From Tubiluchus corallicola (Eukaryota; Priapulida; Priapulimorpha; Priapulimorphida; Tubiluchidae), in NCBI GenBank assembly GCA_030141605.1, contig JAQGDQ010000102.1, forward strand, positions 511,266 through 575,265: a stretch of DNA of 64,000 nt, in the 5' to 3' direction. Below are positions 43,201 to 63,988 of the stretch, piece by piece (the first letter of the stretch is position 1; the number at the start of each line of letters is the position of its first letter). A program made the position numbers and the translations under genes. The notes under the pieces were generated by a model. The model saw only the letters and a program-made list of their open reading frames with translations. It was not told the origin of the DNA and ran no database searches.

Positions 43201-46200
43201 ACTACGGACACAGTCCGCTATTTCGCGAGCTGACCACTAATTGGCGGGCCGTCACTTCGTTTACATCATTACATCAGTGTAACTACACGTGCGTTAGCTT
43301 GTATGTCAGCATGCTTAGTGGTTTAATCAGCATGTATAAGTGGTTTAGAGTCAATTATGCAGAGTTATTTGAGTCTATTACTGACAGTTTTATGTACTTT
43401 TGCATAAGAGCCGCCTGTACTAGATGTTTTTGAAACAATTAAATAACTGATTCTACATTACCATGAGTCTAATACACGGCACCTACTGTATTAGCTTAGC
43501 ATCGGAAAATATGGAAAATCGGCAATTCGGACCAATGTCTCCCTGTTTTTGTGTGGCAAATCGAGATATGGGTGCATTATCAATTAGTTAATTAATTTAT
43601 TATGAACTCATACATAAATGTGAATTAAAAACAAACACAGACAAACGTACATTAGTAAAAGTTACAAATATTACTAATAATTAGTATTGCTATAGTAATT
43701 AATTAGTAATTACTATTACTAGTAACTTGTATAATTACACGATAATTTCACAGATAGTTTTAAATTTTAGATCTTAATTCCATGGATTTGTTTTCCTTTC
43801 TATTAGCTTGGTTATCTCAAAATGCTATCAAAGTTTATTTATAATGTGCTTTGACCAAAAATGTACCAAAAATGCATTTATCGCAAAGCAAAAGCTTCTG
43901 GAATGACTTTACCTGTCACATACCTTACTAAAACTCTTTAAATATTTTTAGAAACTGTTTACAAATTATCATTACTAATATTATTGCACAAGTAATATTT
44001 GAAATAAATACAATAAAATTTTCAAACCTTATAGTCATTATCGGTCAGCATGTTCAAGAGGAGTGTGACAAGCTTTTGAGGGAACTCGTACTTGACCGTC
44101 CACATACACAGCTCATCCAGGAACGTTCTGTGCTCTAGACCGTCATCGTAGTGCAAATCTATAGTGGAAATTTCTCAAGATTTCAAACCAGCAAAAATAC
44201 ATATGACAGGCCTCAAAATTTCGAAAATTTGAGTAACACAAAACCCGTTCTCGTTGTATTTGGCTTGAGTAACCTACCACATAGTTACCTAGAATTTTTA
44301 GCACAAGTAAAAAATGTGATAGTATAAATATAATACTTGGCATAAAAAATTATAATTATATGTTTGCTTTCACGTTTACATTCATAAAATGCTATTTATA
44401 GCGACAGGTTAGCCGTTTGGCTTAGCTAAAGAGTGTTTGATCAACTCACAGAAATTTTAGTCACTATTGACAATTTAGCCATCCAATTAAAATTAATTAA
44501 AATAATCATCTATTGTTGGTTCTTGACTGATTGCAAAATTAAAATAAATTTCACAGATCTGGCATATCTTTGGTTATTTTTCACTCGGACTCCGGAATAT
44601 TGTATTGAGTCTGGTTTTCTAAGTCCAACAGCAGCCAAAATATACCCATGGCTGTGCATTGTCGCAAATCATTTGTGCGAAGTTCGAGTTTTGGGACAAT
44701 TTCGCAAAATTTTCACAGAAAGAGGTGGGGAACAACTGAAAGTCGCAAAATTGTCAATAAATAGTTGCAAAATTGTTACAACAGTCTCAAAAGTGTCGCC
44801 AAATGTTCGTTTTGCAGTTTCTGTAATTGCTGATGAACATCGCGAATAATTTGCGAACGTTTGATGAATGTTATGACAACTTTACGACAGTTTTGCGAAG
44901 TTTTCGTGAAGTGGCGCGTCTTGCTGCTTGATATCCTTTTGATATCATCAGTCAGAGCGAGTTTATAAATACCTTGTCTAAAAACTGCAGGTTTTGGCAT
45001 CTCCTTCACTGCAGCTTGAAACATCTCCTGCCTGTCTTGCATATCAGCTCTTCCTACAAAAACAAAGTAAATATTCAGGCAGTATTCCTCAGTAGAAATC
45101 AAAATATTTTGCTAGTTAAATCAGTTTGTTTCAACTAATTTAACCTTTTTACTGTTTGTATGACGAGAATTTGCCGCCATGAAAATGTTATTCTAACTGG
45201 CCCATATGACAAGACTGTACCATCATGCTTAAATCGAAGACAGGATGATTTTTCATATACGTTTCAATAAGAATACGATAAAAAGTATACATTTTAACAC
45301 CAATAATACTATAAAAGTGTTTCTGATAATTAATATATTGATAAAAAACTAAATTAATGGCGGGCGAGCCCAAATATCGATGCTATACAAACGAACATGA
45401 TTTCAACAGCAATAATATTCCACGAGCGTGCTGCACGTGTTTGCAAAAGCAAAACTGAAGTACAGTGCTACTGTAAGATATTTAGTGTGTTATATTAAAA
45501 CTAGAAGAGTTTTAAGGTAAAAATTCAACTTTCAAATTTACCGCTGTTATTACGCATGAGCTGTCGAATATGTGCAGTTTGTCACAAACTAACACATCTG
45601 AACTGAGAGGTACATTCCGTTTTTGTGCAATACATTTCCAAAATGCAGGCAATAATGCCAGTCCAACTAGCAAAGGGTGAAATGCATGTAACAGTGAAGA
45701 ACTAATGGCACAAACATGTCATAAATTATCAAACCTTCAGTCAGGTCGTGATAAATGACCGGATTAATCAAAATGTGAGTGAAAACACTCCGCATGGCGG
45801 CTCCCATGTCACTCAGCTCGTGCAGGAAGTTGAGATACACGTCCGCATCTTTCATGGCAATGAGGTACGAGTCGAGGGTGCCTGAAAATGAGAAAAATTA
45901 CGAGTTGTTGACTTCTTAGTTCACAGGTTTAGGCAGTGATGTAAAGTGCCCAACGTGCTAATCAGTGCGGATGAAAAATTTTTCAGGTTTAGTAATTTAG
46001 CATTGGTTTTATGCATAGATCTGGTTATAAACAAAATTCTTCATTTAAAGGAAAACCTGACGATTGTTTAGACTCAATCTCATATTAATTTACTGCCCAA
46101 AATATACATTTTCTTGCCTATAACAGTTAGTAATTGTTTCTTACATTTGAATAATTAGCTTAGAAAGTCAATTAACGGCAACCGAACACAGTTTTGCTTA

Positions 46201-48994
46201 CATCAGAAACTAACCACAGCTTGTGCAATGGCAGGCATCTTCCCTTGCGCGTCAAGCGCGTTTGCATAGGTGTTACAGTATTGCTTAAACACGTGATGTC
46301 ACGAAAATGGGCTCTACATCATAAGAGACGTGACAGAAATCAACACTGCAGTTCATGATCATGTACTGCCTTCTATTTGTCGGCCACACGAATGTGACTA
46401 AAAGGTGCCATTGCCAACCTTAGTAGATTCACTAAGCCTCGCGCAGCTTTGAAAGTTTAATAAAATTTGAGTATCCGAGGTACTTATTATTTAATGTGAA
46501 CGTTAATCTAAAAAAGCTATTGTAGTTTTCAATATTTTAGAGTATTCTTTATTCTGAACTAATATTTACATGTCCGGTTTTCCTTTAAAAGCATTATGTG
46601 ATAGCAAACTCTTTGTCATGATATCTGCACATTCCTAAAACACGTTTTCATACTAGAAAAACACCAGAGTTAAAATATTGTACATACATTAAATGAAGCA
46701 CAGTGTGTAGTTTAGAATTTTAACGGCACTCTTCAGAAATAAAACTAAATTTAAACTGTCGCAGTGGCCATTACCCACAGCCGTTTTAATAGTAGGTCAT
46801 TTAAAACGAGTTTAAATAACATTTTGTAAAGTTTGAAAAAATAATCAGTGCATTTGTAGCACACACCTCACTAACTAAGCAAAAGGATAAACTAATTTAT
46901 ATAGAATAAGACCAAAAATGCATTTTTTGGTGAATCAGTGGTGCACACGGGGACGGCGGTTCAGTGCCGTTTCACCAGGTGGTGTGAAGTTTTTAAATTA
47001 CAAAAAATTGGCACAGATGAACTAAAACCTCGGGCAATTCTTTTAGTCAAGTTAGATGAAAATCTGGAAAAAAACTAGTGCATTAGCAGCTTTGCAGTTT
47101 TCACTAGTTTTTGCTTTAGGACTTTGTTTAAGACCTCAAGAACTTCAGAAAAAATCCAATGGTAAGTCAGGCATATTGTAGAGCGGTCTCTCACAGCCCA
47201 TGAGTGGTGAGGAAGGACTGCAACTTGTTAAAAAAACTACATAATTTCAGTTGGTAATTGAAGGTCCTCATGCCAGACTGATTTTGTACAACACTTAAAG
47301 TTACAGATGTCGTCATAGCAATCGAGTTCCAGTCAAAAAACAAATGAAAAGAAATGTCAAAGGCCCAGTTTGATTCACGTCAGAGCTTGATGAGATTGGA
47401 AAAAAGTTTAAAAAGAAAATTAGAAATGACAAGTAATCAACCTACGAGACATCCTGTATAATTATGTAATATCATTGTTACGTAACAATTTGATGACCAG
47501 CACCTGCTACTAGTCACTGAGTTTACATTGCAGCTTTAGGCAGTCATACCTGTGGTTGATTTGTCTCTAAGATGCTGTACGAGCCTTAAGATGATGCGAG
47601 GCATCATTGCCTTGGCAACAGAGAGAAGATCCTCAGGCAGGTGTGGAAAGTTAACAGCTCTGCTGGGTCCATGTTTTGGGCAAAATCTGAAATGAAACAC
47701 AACAACGGTGTAAAACCCGAAAAGAAACAAAAGCGTCTACCCTGCATGATGTTTAAAATAAAATTTTTACACTGTAGGCAATGCACAATCTACAGCAAAA
47801 GAAAGTATCTTGCAAAAACATAAATAAAGTCACTCACAGTAGAAGATCTTAAATAAATATCAACAGCAAAGAAATGTGAAATCAATTGCACGCATTTTTG
47901 AATATGAAATGAAAAAATTCAACCTTTCAAAATGCTCACTGTATCAGCAGAATATTACTTAAAACCTACGGAGAAAAATTAGTTGCTGATTACTCAGTTA
48001 CTTCTAGCAATTTTTAAAAAATATTACAGGACAAAAAATGATCAGAAGGCAGGGCTGATATAGTTTACAAATGTAGCCTGGCGCAAGGGCACAGTTTATG
48101 AAAAATTTGTCTGACGCAGATTTTTCCTAGTCTGCGACCTTGTTTCGCACACTGCACTGCATTTGGACACAGATTTCTATCAAGTATGCTTAATTTTCTG
48201 TATCTGACAAACTTGTCCGGCTCAAGTGTGGGGCTCGGGGTGCCGCAAACTGCATCAGAAAAACAGGTCAGACAAGTAAAAAGCAATGATTTTGTTGCAA
48301 GTCACCTATAATTGTTTGTTGGGGTTACTCATGACACAGTTTGCCTCACACAAAAAGCTACAGTGCGAGGGAAAATTTTGTCTGCAATTATTTGAGATAG
48401 ACAACTTTGTTGCAGCAGATATTTTTTACAGTGTGCATCTAGCATAAGATTAATAGCAAATACCCGTCTTCTTTCATGACATTAGGGTCACCGCAGTCAC
48501 AGGCTCCACCTGCTTGACTCCGAAACATGTTGTAGTCATGACCATCATGATTACCAGCTCTAAAGCAATCTGCACATAGTGACATATATAGTGAAATACC
48601 ACAGGTACGACAGCGATAAGCAACGAAGTTTGATGTCCATACCAATCCACACGTCGTCGTGTTATCATACAGTCTCACTGCAAACATAAACAATAAAAGC
48701 TTAATTAATGCTAAATTTATGTACAGCGAAACTATAATGATTAATAAATGCTTGGGATGTATATTTCTCACCAGTTTTAGCAAATTCATCGGGAGTTTGT
48801 CCACCAGCCATAAGCCACTTGCACCAATCAATCGTTTCCCAATCCCACAGAGGCTTTGATGGAGCTAGTATGTCGTCCAACAGTTCGTTTAATGTTTGCG
48901 TCCCATCTTCTCTATTACAGTGATTCTTAAAATACACCGCAGCACTTCTTTTTCCATCAGGTTTCCCCCTGTGTAGAAACACTCGGGCGGCCAT
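2318..48994 (-). CDS. UBR3: UBR3-type E3 ubiquitin-protein ligase, complete 37-exon coding sequence
   Basis: UBR3 is a RING E3 of the UBR (N-recognin) family, cytosolic, which attaches ubiquitin to target proteins. Exons, 5' to 3': 48994-48772, 48677-48464, 47686-47550, 45881-45735, 45053-44973, 44158-44028, 43032-42816, 40558-40376, 39224-39091, 36349-36266, 35075-34911, 33277-33149, 31792-31740, 31163-31033, 30532-30387, 29405-29336, 28218-28122, 27590-27443, 26662-26564, 25320-25125, 24217-24081, 23551-23368, 21178-21079, 20017-19767, 18483-18347, 16770-16660, 15925-15704, 15354-15218, 12887-12681, 12548-12436, 11283-11162, 9277-9179, 8225-8103, 7750-7568, 7050-6841, 3205-3066, 2435-2318. 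All junctions are GT-AG, phases match throughout, and the sum of 5379 nt gives 1792 residues, against about 1890 in the human protein. Residues 84-150 form the UBR box, 1127-1258 the RING-H2, and about 1640-1790 the C-terminal domain. No frameshift or stop was seen. Identification is by recalled similarity to vertebrate UBR3, which it matches far better than UBR1 or UBR2. Confidence 0.95.
3272..4075 (-). mobile_element. 5'-truncated non-LTR retrotransposon, reverse-transcriptase C-terminus
   Basis: An open frame from about 4070 to 3575 ends the polyprotein, with [19 protein letters not shown] followed by [16 protein letters not shown]. This Arg-rich plus C-x-C...H-x4-C module is typical of the C-terminus of many animal non-LTR elements. 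An AATAAA-like signal and an ATCT tail (ATCTATCTATCTA, at 3272-3285) follow on the minus strand. It lies in UBR3 intron 35 in the same direction as the gene. Confidence 0.75.
4540..4660 (+). repeat. Dispersed repeat family F, copy 1
   Basis: It contains GCAAAGGAAGCCAGGTGATT, present as the reverse complement at 25590-25700. The stretch from 4080 to 5260 otherwise holds only a TTAGGG-like run near 4155. Confidence 0.5.
5267..5797. repeat. Two 73-bp direct repeats 458 bp apart
   Basis: Positions 5267-5339 and 5725-5797 differ at a single base. They share TTTTGGGCTACTCTGTAGTC and GGAAGACGGGAACAAAC. The segment between them has no open frame. It lies in UBR3 intron 35. Confidence 0.75.
5851..6407. 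mobile_element. hAT-like nonautonomous element, copy 1
   Basis: Ends CAGTGG...CCACTA are flanked by near-identical 8-bp duplications (ATTATTTG left, GTTATTTG right). The inside has no intact transposase frame. It matches 26861-27412 closely over most of its length, for example GCCATTGTTTTAGTACTGTG and ACATGCTCTGGTCCC. Confidence 0.75.
8103..15354 (-). CDS. UBR3: UBR3 exons 28-33, post-RING region
   Basis: Exon 28 (15354-15218) has [19 protein letters not shown] and ends YFSLPAFAR. Exon 29 (12887-12681) has [12 protein letters not shown]. Exon 30 (12548-12436) has [19 protein letters not shown]; its donor, GTGATC, is not a strong consensus, but it is fixed by phase and by the next exon. Exon 31 (11283-11162) has [19 protein letters not shown]. 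Exon 32 (9277-9179) has [15 protein letters not shown]. Exon 33 (8225-8103) has [20 protein letters not shown]. The 132-bp intron between exons 29 and 30 is largely the tail end of a retrotransposon. Confidence 0.9.
8490..8965. repeat. Dispersed repeat family B, copy 1
   Basis: It begins GACAGGATGATTTTTGATAT and ends near CCAATATTTTAAAGAGCAG, with GCATGTTGCACGTGTTTGC in the middle. Other copies are at 10063-10600 (with 9362-9405), 45238-45720 and 56455-56830. No coding capacity was found. It lies in UBR3 intron 32. Confidence 0.65.
9406..10068 (+). mobile_element. Truncated non-LTR retrotransposon 3' end
   Basis: A frame near 9484-9650 encodes [20 protein letters not shown] and continues to a stop at the end of PPPLTP. 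This is the usual end of CR1- or jockey-like reverse transcriptases. A long AT-rich 3' UTR follows, with AATAAAG and an ATATAT tail near 10030-10068. It splits a copy of repeat family B. Confidence 0.65.
10063..10600. repeat. Dispersed repeat family B, copy 2, split by a retrotransposon
   Basis: The first 45 bp of the family lie at 9362-9405, and the rest resumes near 10071 with CAGTAAAAAGTATACATTTT. The retrotransposon at 9406-10068 separates them. It lies in UBR3 intron 31. Confidence 0.55.
12560..12616 (-). mobile_element. Retrotransposon tail remnant with (CTTA)n next to the UBR3 exon 30 acceptor
   Basis: On the minus strand, GGCAATAAATTG is followed by six or so CTTA units, then CTTTCCATGTTACAG, the exon 30 acceptor. 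The same AATAAA plus CTTA pattern occurs at 37140-37260. It makes up much of the 132-bp intron. Confidence 0.5.
12910..13560 (-). mobile_element. Decayed non-LTR retrotransposon with (ATT)n tail
   Basis: On the minus strand, a frame broken by stops reads [10 protein letters not shown], then IDARKVNNV, then KFKSFL, a decayed copy of the conserved retrotransposon C-terminus. It leads into the AAT/AAC microsatellite at 12928-13168, read as an ATT tail. It lies in UBR3 intron 28. Confidence 0.5.
12928..13168. repeat. AAT/AAC microsatellite
   Basis: About 240 bp of AAT units with AAC blocks in the first half. It produces long artificial poly-Asn, poly-Ile and poly-Tyr frames. It lies directly upstream of UBR3 exon 29 in the gene's direction. 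Confidence 0.95.
13570..13890. repeat. Dispersed repeat family D, copy 1
   Basis: It shares TTATTGCATA...GC(A/T)TTAGCAGYAAC and CACTAACTAAGCAAA with copies at 41815-42240 and 46650-46980. It lies in UBR3 intron 28. The remaining span to 15217 holds a poly-C run, a possible LTR and no coding exon. Confidence 0.5.
14230..14520 (+). mobile_element. Possible solo LTR
   Basis: A region of higher GC than its surroundings has CCTATATAAAC, then about 55 bp later GAATAAATTGTGG, resembling an LTR promoter and poly(A) signal. Candidate TGTAGG...CTTACA ends lack a convincing target duplication. It lies in UBR3 intron 28. Confidence 0.25.
15365..15693. repeat. Degenerate tandem repeat of about 42 bp carrying the exon 27 donor motif
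   Basis: About eight units contain AACATTATTCACTCACTA-like sequence. They resemble the true UBR3 exon 27 donor border at 15694-15712 (TTCACTCACCATCACATGG). The array fills the 349-bp intron 27. Confidence 0.7.
15704..20017 (-). CDS. UBR3: UBR3 exons 24-27, RING-H2 catalytic domain
   Basis: Exon 24 (20017-19767) begins with the basic helix [20 protein letters not shown], then an acidic linker, then the first zinc pair in YDCVICGQ (Cys1127, Cys1130). Exon 25 (18483-18347) is the insertion between zinc ligand pairs ([18 protein letters not shown]). Exon 26 (16770-16660) has [18 protein letters not shown], supplying Cys1218, His1220, His1223 and Cys1226. Exon 27 (15925-15704) ends the RING with [17 protein letters not shown] (Cys1255, Cys1258). 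This domain recruits the E2. The roughly 85-residue gap between the second and third ligands is characteristic of UBR-family RINGs. All expected ligands are present, so the ligase looks catalytically competent. Confidence 0.94.
17951..18265. repeat. 45-bp minisatellite
   Basis: About seven copies of a 45-bp unit contain ATCGTTTAAAATAATTTATC and CATTTTGC. The frame is kept because 45 is divisible by three, giving a spurious repeated peptide. It lies in UBR3 intron 25. Confidence 0.85.
18664..18850 (-). mobile_element. Retrotransposon 3' end with (TTGAA)n tail
   Basis: Read on the minus strand, an AT-rich segment ends in AATAAATTGAATTGAATTGAAT. A similar tail occurs near 35842-35960. It lies in UBR3 intron 24. 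Confidence 0.35.
20421..20734. repeat. TTG/CTG microsatellite
   Basis: About 310 bp of TTG and CTG triplets with two interruptions of CTTTTTCTTTTTCTTACTG. It begins after AAATAAAAGACTG, which suggests a retrotransposon tail. It lies in UBR3 intron 23. Confidence 0.9.
21079..25320 (-). CDS. UBR3: UBR3 exons 20-23, region before the RING
   Basis: Exon 20 (25320-25125) has [20 protein letters not shown] and a basic helix ([14 protein letters not shown]). Exon 21 (24217-24081) is low complexity, rich in Ser, Thr, Lys and Asp, with a KKRKGG stretch; its donor (GAG then GTTTTA) is weak, but the phase is right. Exon 22 (23551-23368) has [20 protein letters not shown] and [14 protein letters not shown]. 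Exon 23 (21178-21079) has [13 protein letters not shown] and AKEER. The exon 23 acceptor is doubled (TTTCAGTTTCAG), so it may instead begin at 21184 and add two residues. Confidence 0.88.
21695..22125 (-). mobile_element. tRNA-derived SINE with AAT/AGT tail
   Basis: On the minus strand the head (22120-22050) has a box A-like ATAACTCAATGGTAGCCTG and a box B-like GGTCGCAGGTTAAACTCCC, spaced as in a tRNA gene. A body of about 150 bp follows, ending in the ATT/ACT microsatellite at 21890-21698. It lies in UBR3 intron 22. Confidence 0.65.
22344..23268. mobile_element. TA-flanked TIR element with internal duplication
   Basis: Inverted ends CAGTAGGCGC and GCGCCTACTG are each bordered by TA. Two related internal blocks (about 22800-22980 and 23045-23210) share ATGACATAAAAG and AGCAAAAATATTGAGTCAAT. 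At 925 bp it has no transposase frame. It occupies most of UBR3 intron 22. Confidence 0.7.
24331..24692. mobile_element. Fold-back element with about 100-bp inverted arms
   Basis: The left arm, 24331-24437, and the reverse complement of 24586-24692 match at most positions (ACACCAAAATTGAATTTATT, ACTGTTCATTGTC, GAATTTAGAAACAACATCG). The spacer of about 150 bp has no coding frame. It lies in UBR3 intron 20. Confidence 0.7.
25420..25510. repeat. GAAT/GTAT tetranucleotide repeat
   Basis: Imperfect ATGA and ATGT units over about 90 bp in UBR3 intron 19. Confidence 0.7.
25590..25700 (-). repeat. Dispersed repeat family F, copy 2
   Basis: This is the reverse complement of 4540-4660, in UBR3 intron 19. 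From 25700 to 26560 nothing further was recognised. Confidence 0.5.
26564..31792 (-). CDS. UBR3: UBR3 exons 13-19, central region
   Basis: Exon 13 (31792-31740) reads [18 protein letters not shown]. Exon 14 (31163-31033) has [10 protein letters not shown] and [20 protein letters not shown]. Exon 15 (30532-30387) has [17 protein letters not shown]. Exon 16 (29405-29336) runs from VADYRAPN to QGMYTPK. Exon 17 (28218-28122) has [18 protein letters not shown]. Exon 18 (27590-27443) has [20 protein letters not shown], then [15 protein letters not shown]. Exon 19 (26662-26564) has [20 protein letters not shown]. All segments occur in the vertebrate order. Intron 16 carries an 18-bp minisatellite that ends about 30 bp from the exon 17 acceptor. 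Confidence 0.93.
26861..27412. mobile_element. hAT-like nonautonomous element, copy 2
   Basis: Ends CAGTAGCGGC and GCACCGCTACTG are inverted, with 8-bp flanks CCCAAATA and CCCATATA (one mismatch). It lies in UBR3 intron 18, 30 bp from exon 18. No open frame of transposase size is present. Confidence 0.8.
27993..28064 (+). pseudogene. tRNA-like relic
   Basis: TATGGTATAATGGTTAGCAC resembles the box A of tRNA-Glu or tRNA-Asp. The expected box B is degraded (GGATCCGAAAT), and the acceptor stem does not pair well. Confidence 0.3.
28248..28850. repeat. 18-bp minisatellite with higher-order structure
   Basis: About 33 units of GTGTGCTTGCGAACAAAC and variants. A variant pair (AGAAGCAAATGTGAGCTT) recurs near 28385, 28505 and 28617, marking a larger repeat of about 110-120 bp. 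The units toward 28850 are nearly uniform. All six frames stay open through it, but no coding role is likely. It lies in UBR3 intron 16. Confidence 0.95.
32380..32546. repeat. 21-bp minisatellite
   Basis: Eight units of ACGAAAAGCCACAATGTGCTT with few substitutions, in UBR3 intron 12. GTGCTTACGAA is shared with the 18-bp array at 28248. Confidence 0.9.
33149..40558 (-). CDS. UBR3: UBR3 exons 8-12, central region
   Basis: Exon 8 (40558-40376) has [18 protein letters not shown]. Exon 9 (39224-39091) has [17 protein letters not shown]. Exon 10 (36349-36266) has [15 protein letters not shown]. Exon 11 (35075-34911) has [18 protein letters not shown] and ends MMHPLQIQ. Exon 12 (33277-33149) has [18 protein letters not shown] followed by [15 protein letters not shown], one of the most conserved stretches of the family. 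Exon 9 runs directly into exon 10, as it does in the vertebrate protein, so no further exon is needed in the 2.7-kb intron between them. Confidence 0.93.
34041..34085. repeat. ATT microsatellite
   Basis: About 14 ATT units in UBR3 intron 11. The sequence from 33280 to 34270 otherwise shows no exon or clear repeat. Confidence 0.85.
34276..34846. mobile_element. Long-TIR element in UBR3 intron 11
   Basis: About 90 bp at each end are inverted copies, with GCGACCAG, GCTATAACTT and CAGC(T/C)ACCAGC on the left matched by the reverse complement of 34750-34846. The borders are TA. The centre is AT-rich and noncoding. Confidence 0.65.
35838..35990 (-). mobile_element. Retrotransposon 3' end with (TTGAA)n tail, second copy
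   Basis: The minus strand reads AAATAAAATGATTGAATTGA, as at 18664. The body upstream is short and noncoding. It lies in UBR3 intron 10. Confidence 0.35.
36414..36741. mobile_element. TA-flanked TIR element, family C copy 1
   Basis: Inverted ends CACTCATATCTGAGTTTG and CCAAACCAAGATATGAGTG are each bordered by TA, as in Tc1/mariner/pogo elements. At 328 bp it is noncoding. It lies in UBR3 intron 9, 65 bp upstream of exon 10 in the gene's direction. Confidence 0.75.
37074..37420 (-). mobile_element. Retrotransposon 3' end with CTTA/CTCA tail
   Basis: A GTGA then GTAA tetranucleotide array at 37074-37208 reads on the minus strand as an AATAAA followed by CTTA and CTCA repeats. The adjoining 200 bp are the presumed 3' UTR. 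It lies in UBR3 intron 9. Confidence 0.4.
40290..40365 (+). mobile_element. Possible tRNA-like SINE head
   Basis: CCTAGTAGGCCTATTGGTTA has a box A shape and GACATCGATTAGAAC is a poor box B. There is no clear cloverleaf. It overlaps the UBR3 exon 8 donor side on the opposite strand only by adjacency. Confidence 0.3.
40653..40946. mobile_element. Short TIR element flanked by TCATTG
   Basis: The left end CATAAGTGTACGGG and right end CTCGTACACCTATG are inverted, each followed inside by a G or C run. Flanks CGTCATTG and TATCATTG agree at six of eight bases. It lies in UBR3 intron 7, about 95 bp upstream of exon 8 in the gene's direction. Confidence 0.6.
41108..41730. mobile_element. TA-flanked TIR element, family C copy 2, internally amplified
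   Basis: The ends CTTATATCTCGGTTTGC and GCAAACTGAGATATGAGTG are bordered by TA. Inside, a segment starting GGTCCGTTAAAAAGTCC occurs three times, at 41167, 41253 and 41341, about 87 bp apart. The single-copy form is seen at 36414 and 43117. It lies in UBR3 intron 7. Confidence 0.75.
41815..42240. repeat. Dispersed repeat family D, copy 2
   Basis: It contains GTAGCACACACCTCACTAAC and GGTGAATCAGTGGTGCACAC, both also found at 46850-46950. It lies in UBR3 intron 7. Confidence 0.6.
42816..45881 (-). CDS. UBR3: UBR3 exons 4-7, N-terminal helical region
   Basis: Exon 4 (45881-45735) includes [19 protein letters not shown]. Exon 5 (45053-44973) is a short linker, [19 protein letters not shown]. Exon 6 (44158-44028) includes [20 protein letters not shown] and [13 protein letters not shown]. 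Exon 7 (43032-42816) includes [19 protein letters not shown]. All align in order with the part of vertebrate UBR3 after the UBR box. Intron 4 holds a dispersed repeat, and intron 7 holds a TIR element with internal tandem copies. Confidence 0.92.
43117..43574. mobile_element. TIR element, family C copy 3
   Basis: The ends CACTCGTATC and GATATGGGTG sit in a longer inverted context, TAATG...CATTA. The body shares GGACACAGTCCGCTATTTCG and CTACTGTATTAGCTTAGC with the other copies. It lies in UBR3 intron 6. The rest of that intron to 44027 shows nothing clear. Confidence 0.65.
45238..45720. repeat. Dispersed repeat family B, copy 3
   Basis: It contains GACAGGATGATTTTTCATAT, GCGGGCGAGCCCAAAT and TACAGTGCTACTGTAAG. 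It ends about 15 bp from the UBR3 exon 4 donor. Confidence 0.65.
46650..46980. repeat. Dispersed repeat family D, copy 3
   Basis: This is the closest match to 41815-42240 over about 200 bp. It lies in UBR3 intron 3, which otherwise shows nothing recognisable from 45900 to 46640 or from 46990 to 47540. Confidence 0.6.
47550..48677 (-). CDS. UBR3: UBR3 exons 2-3, UBR box
   Basis: Exon 2 (48677-48464) and the start of exon 3 (47686-47550) encode the UBR-type zinc finger, roughly residues 84-150. It opens with [18 protein letters not shown], continues through a CADCF segment with HDGHDYNMF, then [16 protein letters not shown], and closes across the intron with FCPKHG. In UBR1 and UBR2 this fold binds basic N-degrons; UBR3 has the box but is not known to bind classical type 1 N-degrons. 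The cysteine and histidine ligands expected for the three zinc sites are present. Exon 3 then enters a helical region ([13 protein letters not shown]). Confidence 0.95.
48772..48994 (-). CDS. UBR3: UBR3 exon 1 with start codon
   Basis: The ATG at 48994-48992 sits in a good initiation context (ACAATCATGGCC). The peptide starts [12 protein letters not shown] and leads through EWCKxL-like and DEF motifs ([19 protein letters not shown]) that match the lead-in to the vertebrate UBR3 UBR box. The open frame continues upstream of this ATG to a GTG at 49021, but there is no in-frame ATG there. The exon ends after one base of a valine codon at a GTGAGA donor. The ATG is 199 bp from the divergent proposed NFS1 start. 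Confidence 0.9.
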
Positions 48995-49193
48995 GATTGT
49001 TATTACCGACACTAGCGCCACTGTGTCAACACTCTTTCTAGGACGACATGCTGTACTCCAGTGTTCATTAAATTTTGATTTTGTAATGCGTTGTTCACTG
49101 TTGATTCCTAAATTTTAGTATTGATTTCTCGAGATTTTCTCAAAGAAGCGTGAAGGTGGTGTAGATGGTACCAGTAAATGAACACTATTAATC
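48995..49193. promoter_or_regulatory. Bidirectional promoter interval between UBR3 and NFS1/OXSM
   Basis: The 199 bp between the UBR3 ATG and the proposed NFS1 ATG must hold both start sites and both 5' UTRs, unless a 5' intron has been missed. No TATA box was seen. It is richer in GC than nearby introns on the UBR3 side. Confidence 0.55.
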
Positions 49194-63504
<14,311 letters not shown>

Positions 63505-63689
63505 GTGGTGTATACTTTAATAGTGTTATCATGTTTTTTATTTTCTATGGTGTAATTATAAAGTGGAAAAATTAAACTGTAGATACCAATCATTACTTGA
63601 TTTCTGGTAATTTATTTGACAGATATGGCAGCATATCATATTAGGCGGTAGTAGTAAAATTCTTCAAGCCGTCAAGACTGTCAAAACCG

Positions 63690-63988
<299 letters not shown>

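Noticed and set aside
44433-44849. Plus-strand 138-codon frame
   Set aside because: It is antisense in a UBR3 intron, AT-rich, with no recognisable motif.
48995-49021. Extension of UBR3 upstream to 49021
   Set aside because: The frame starts at GTG there. The ATG at 48994 has a good context.
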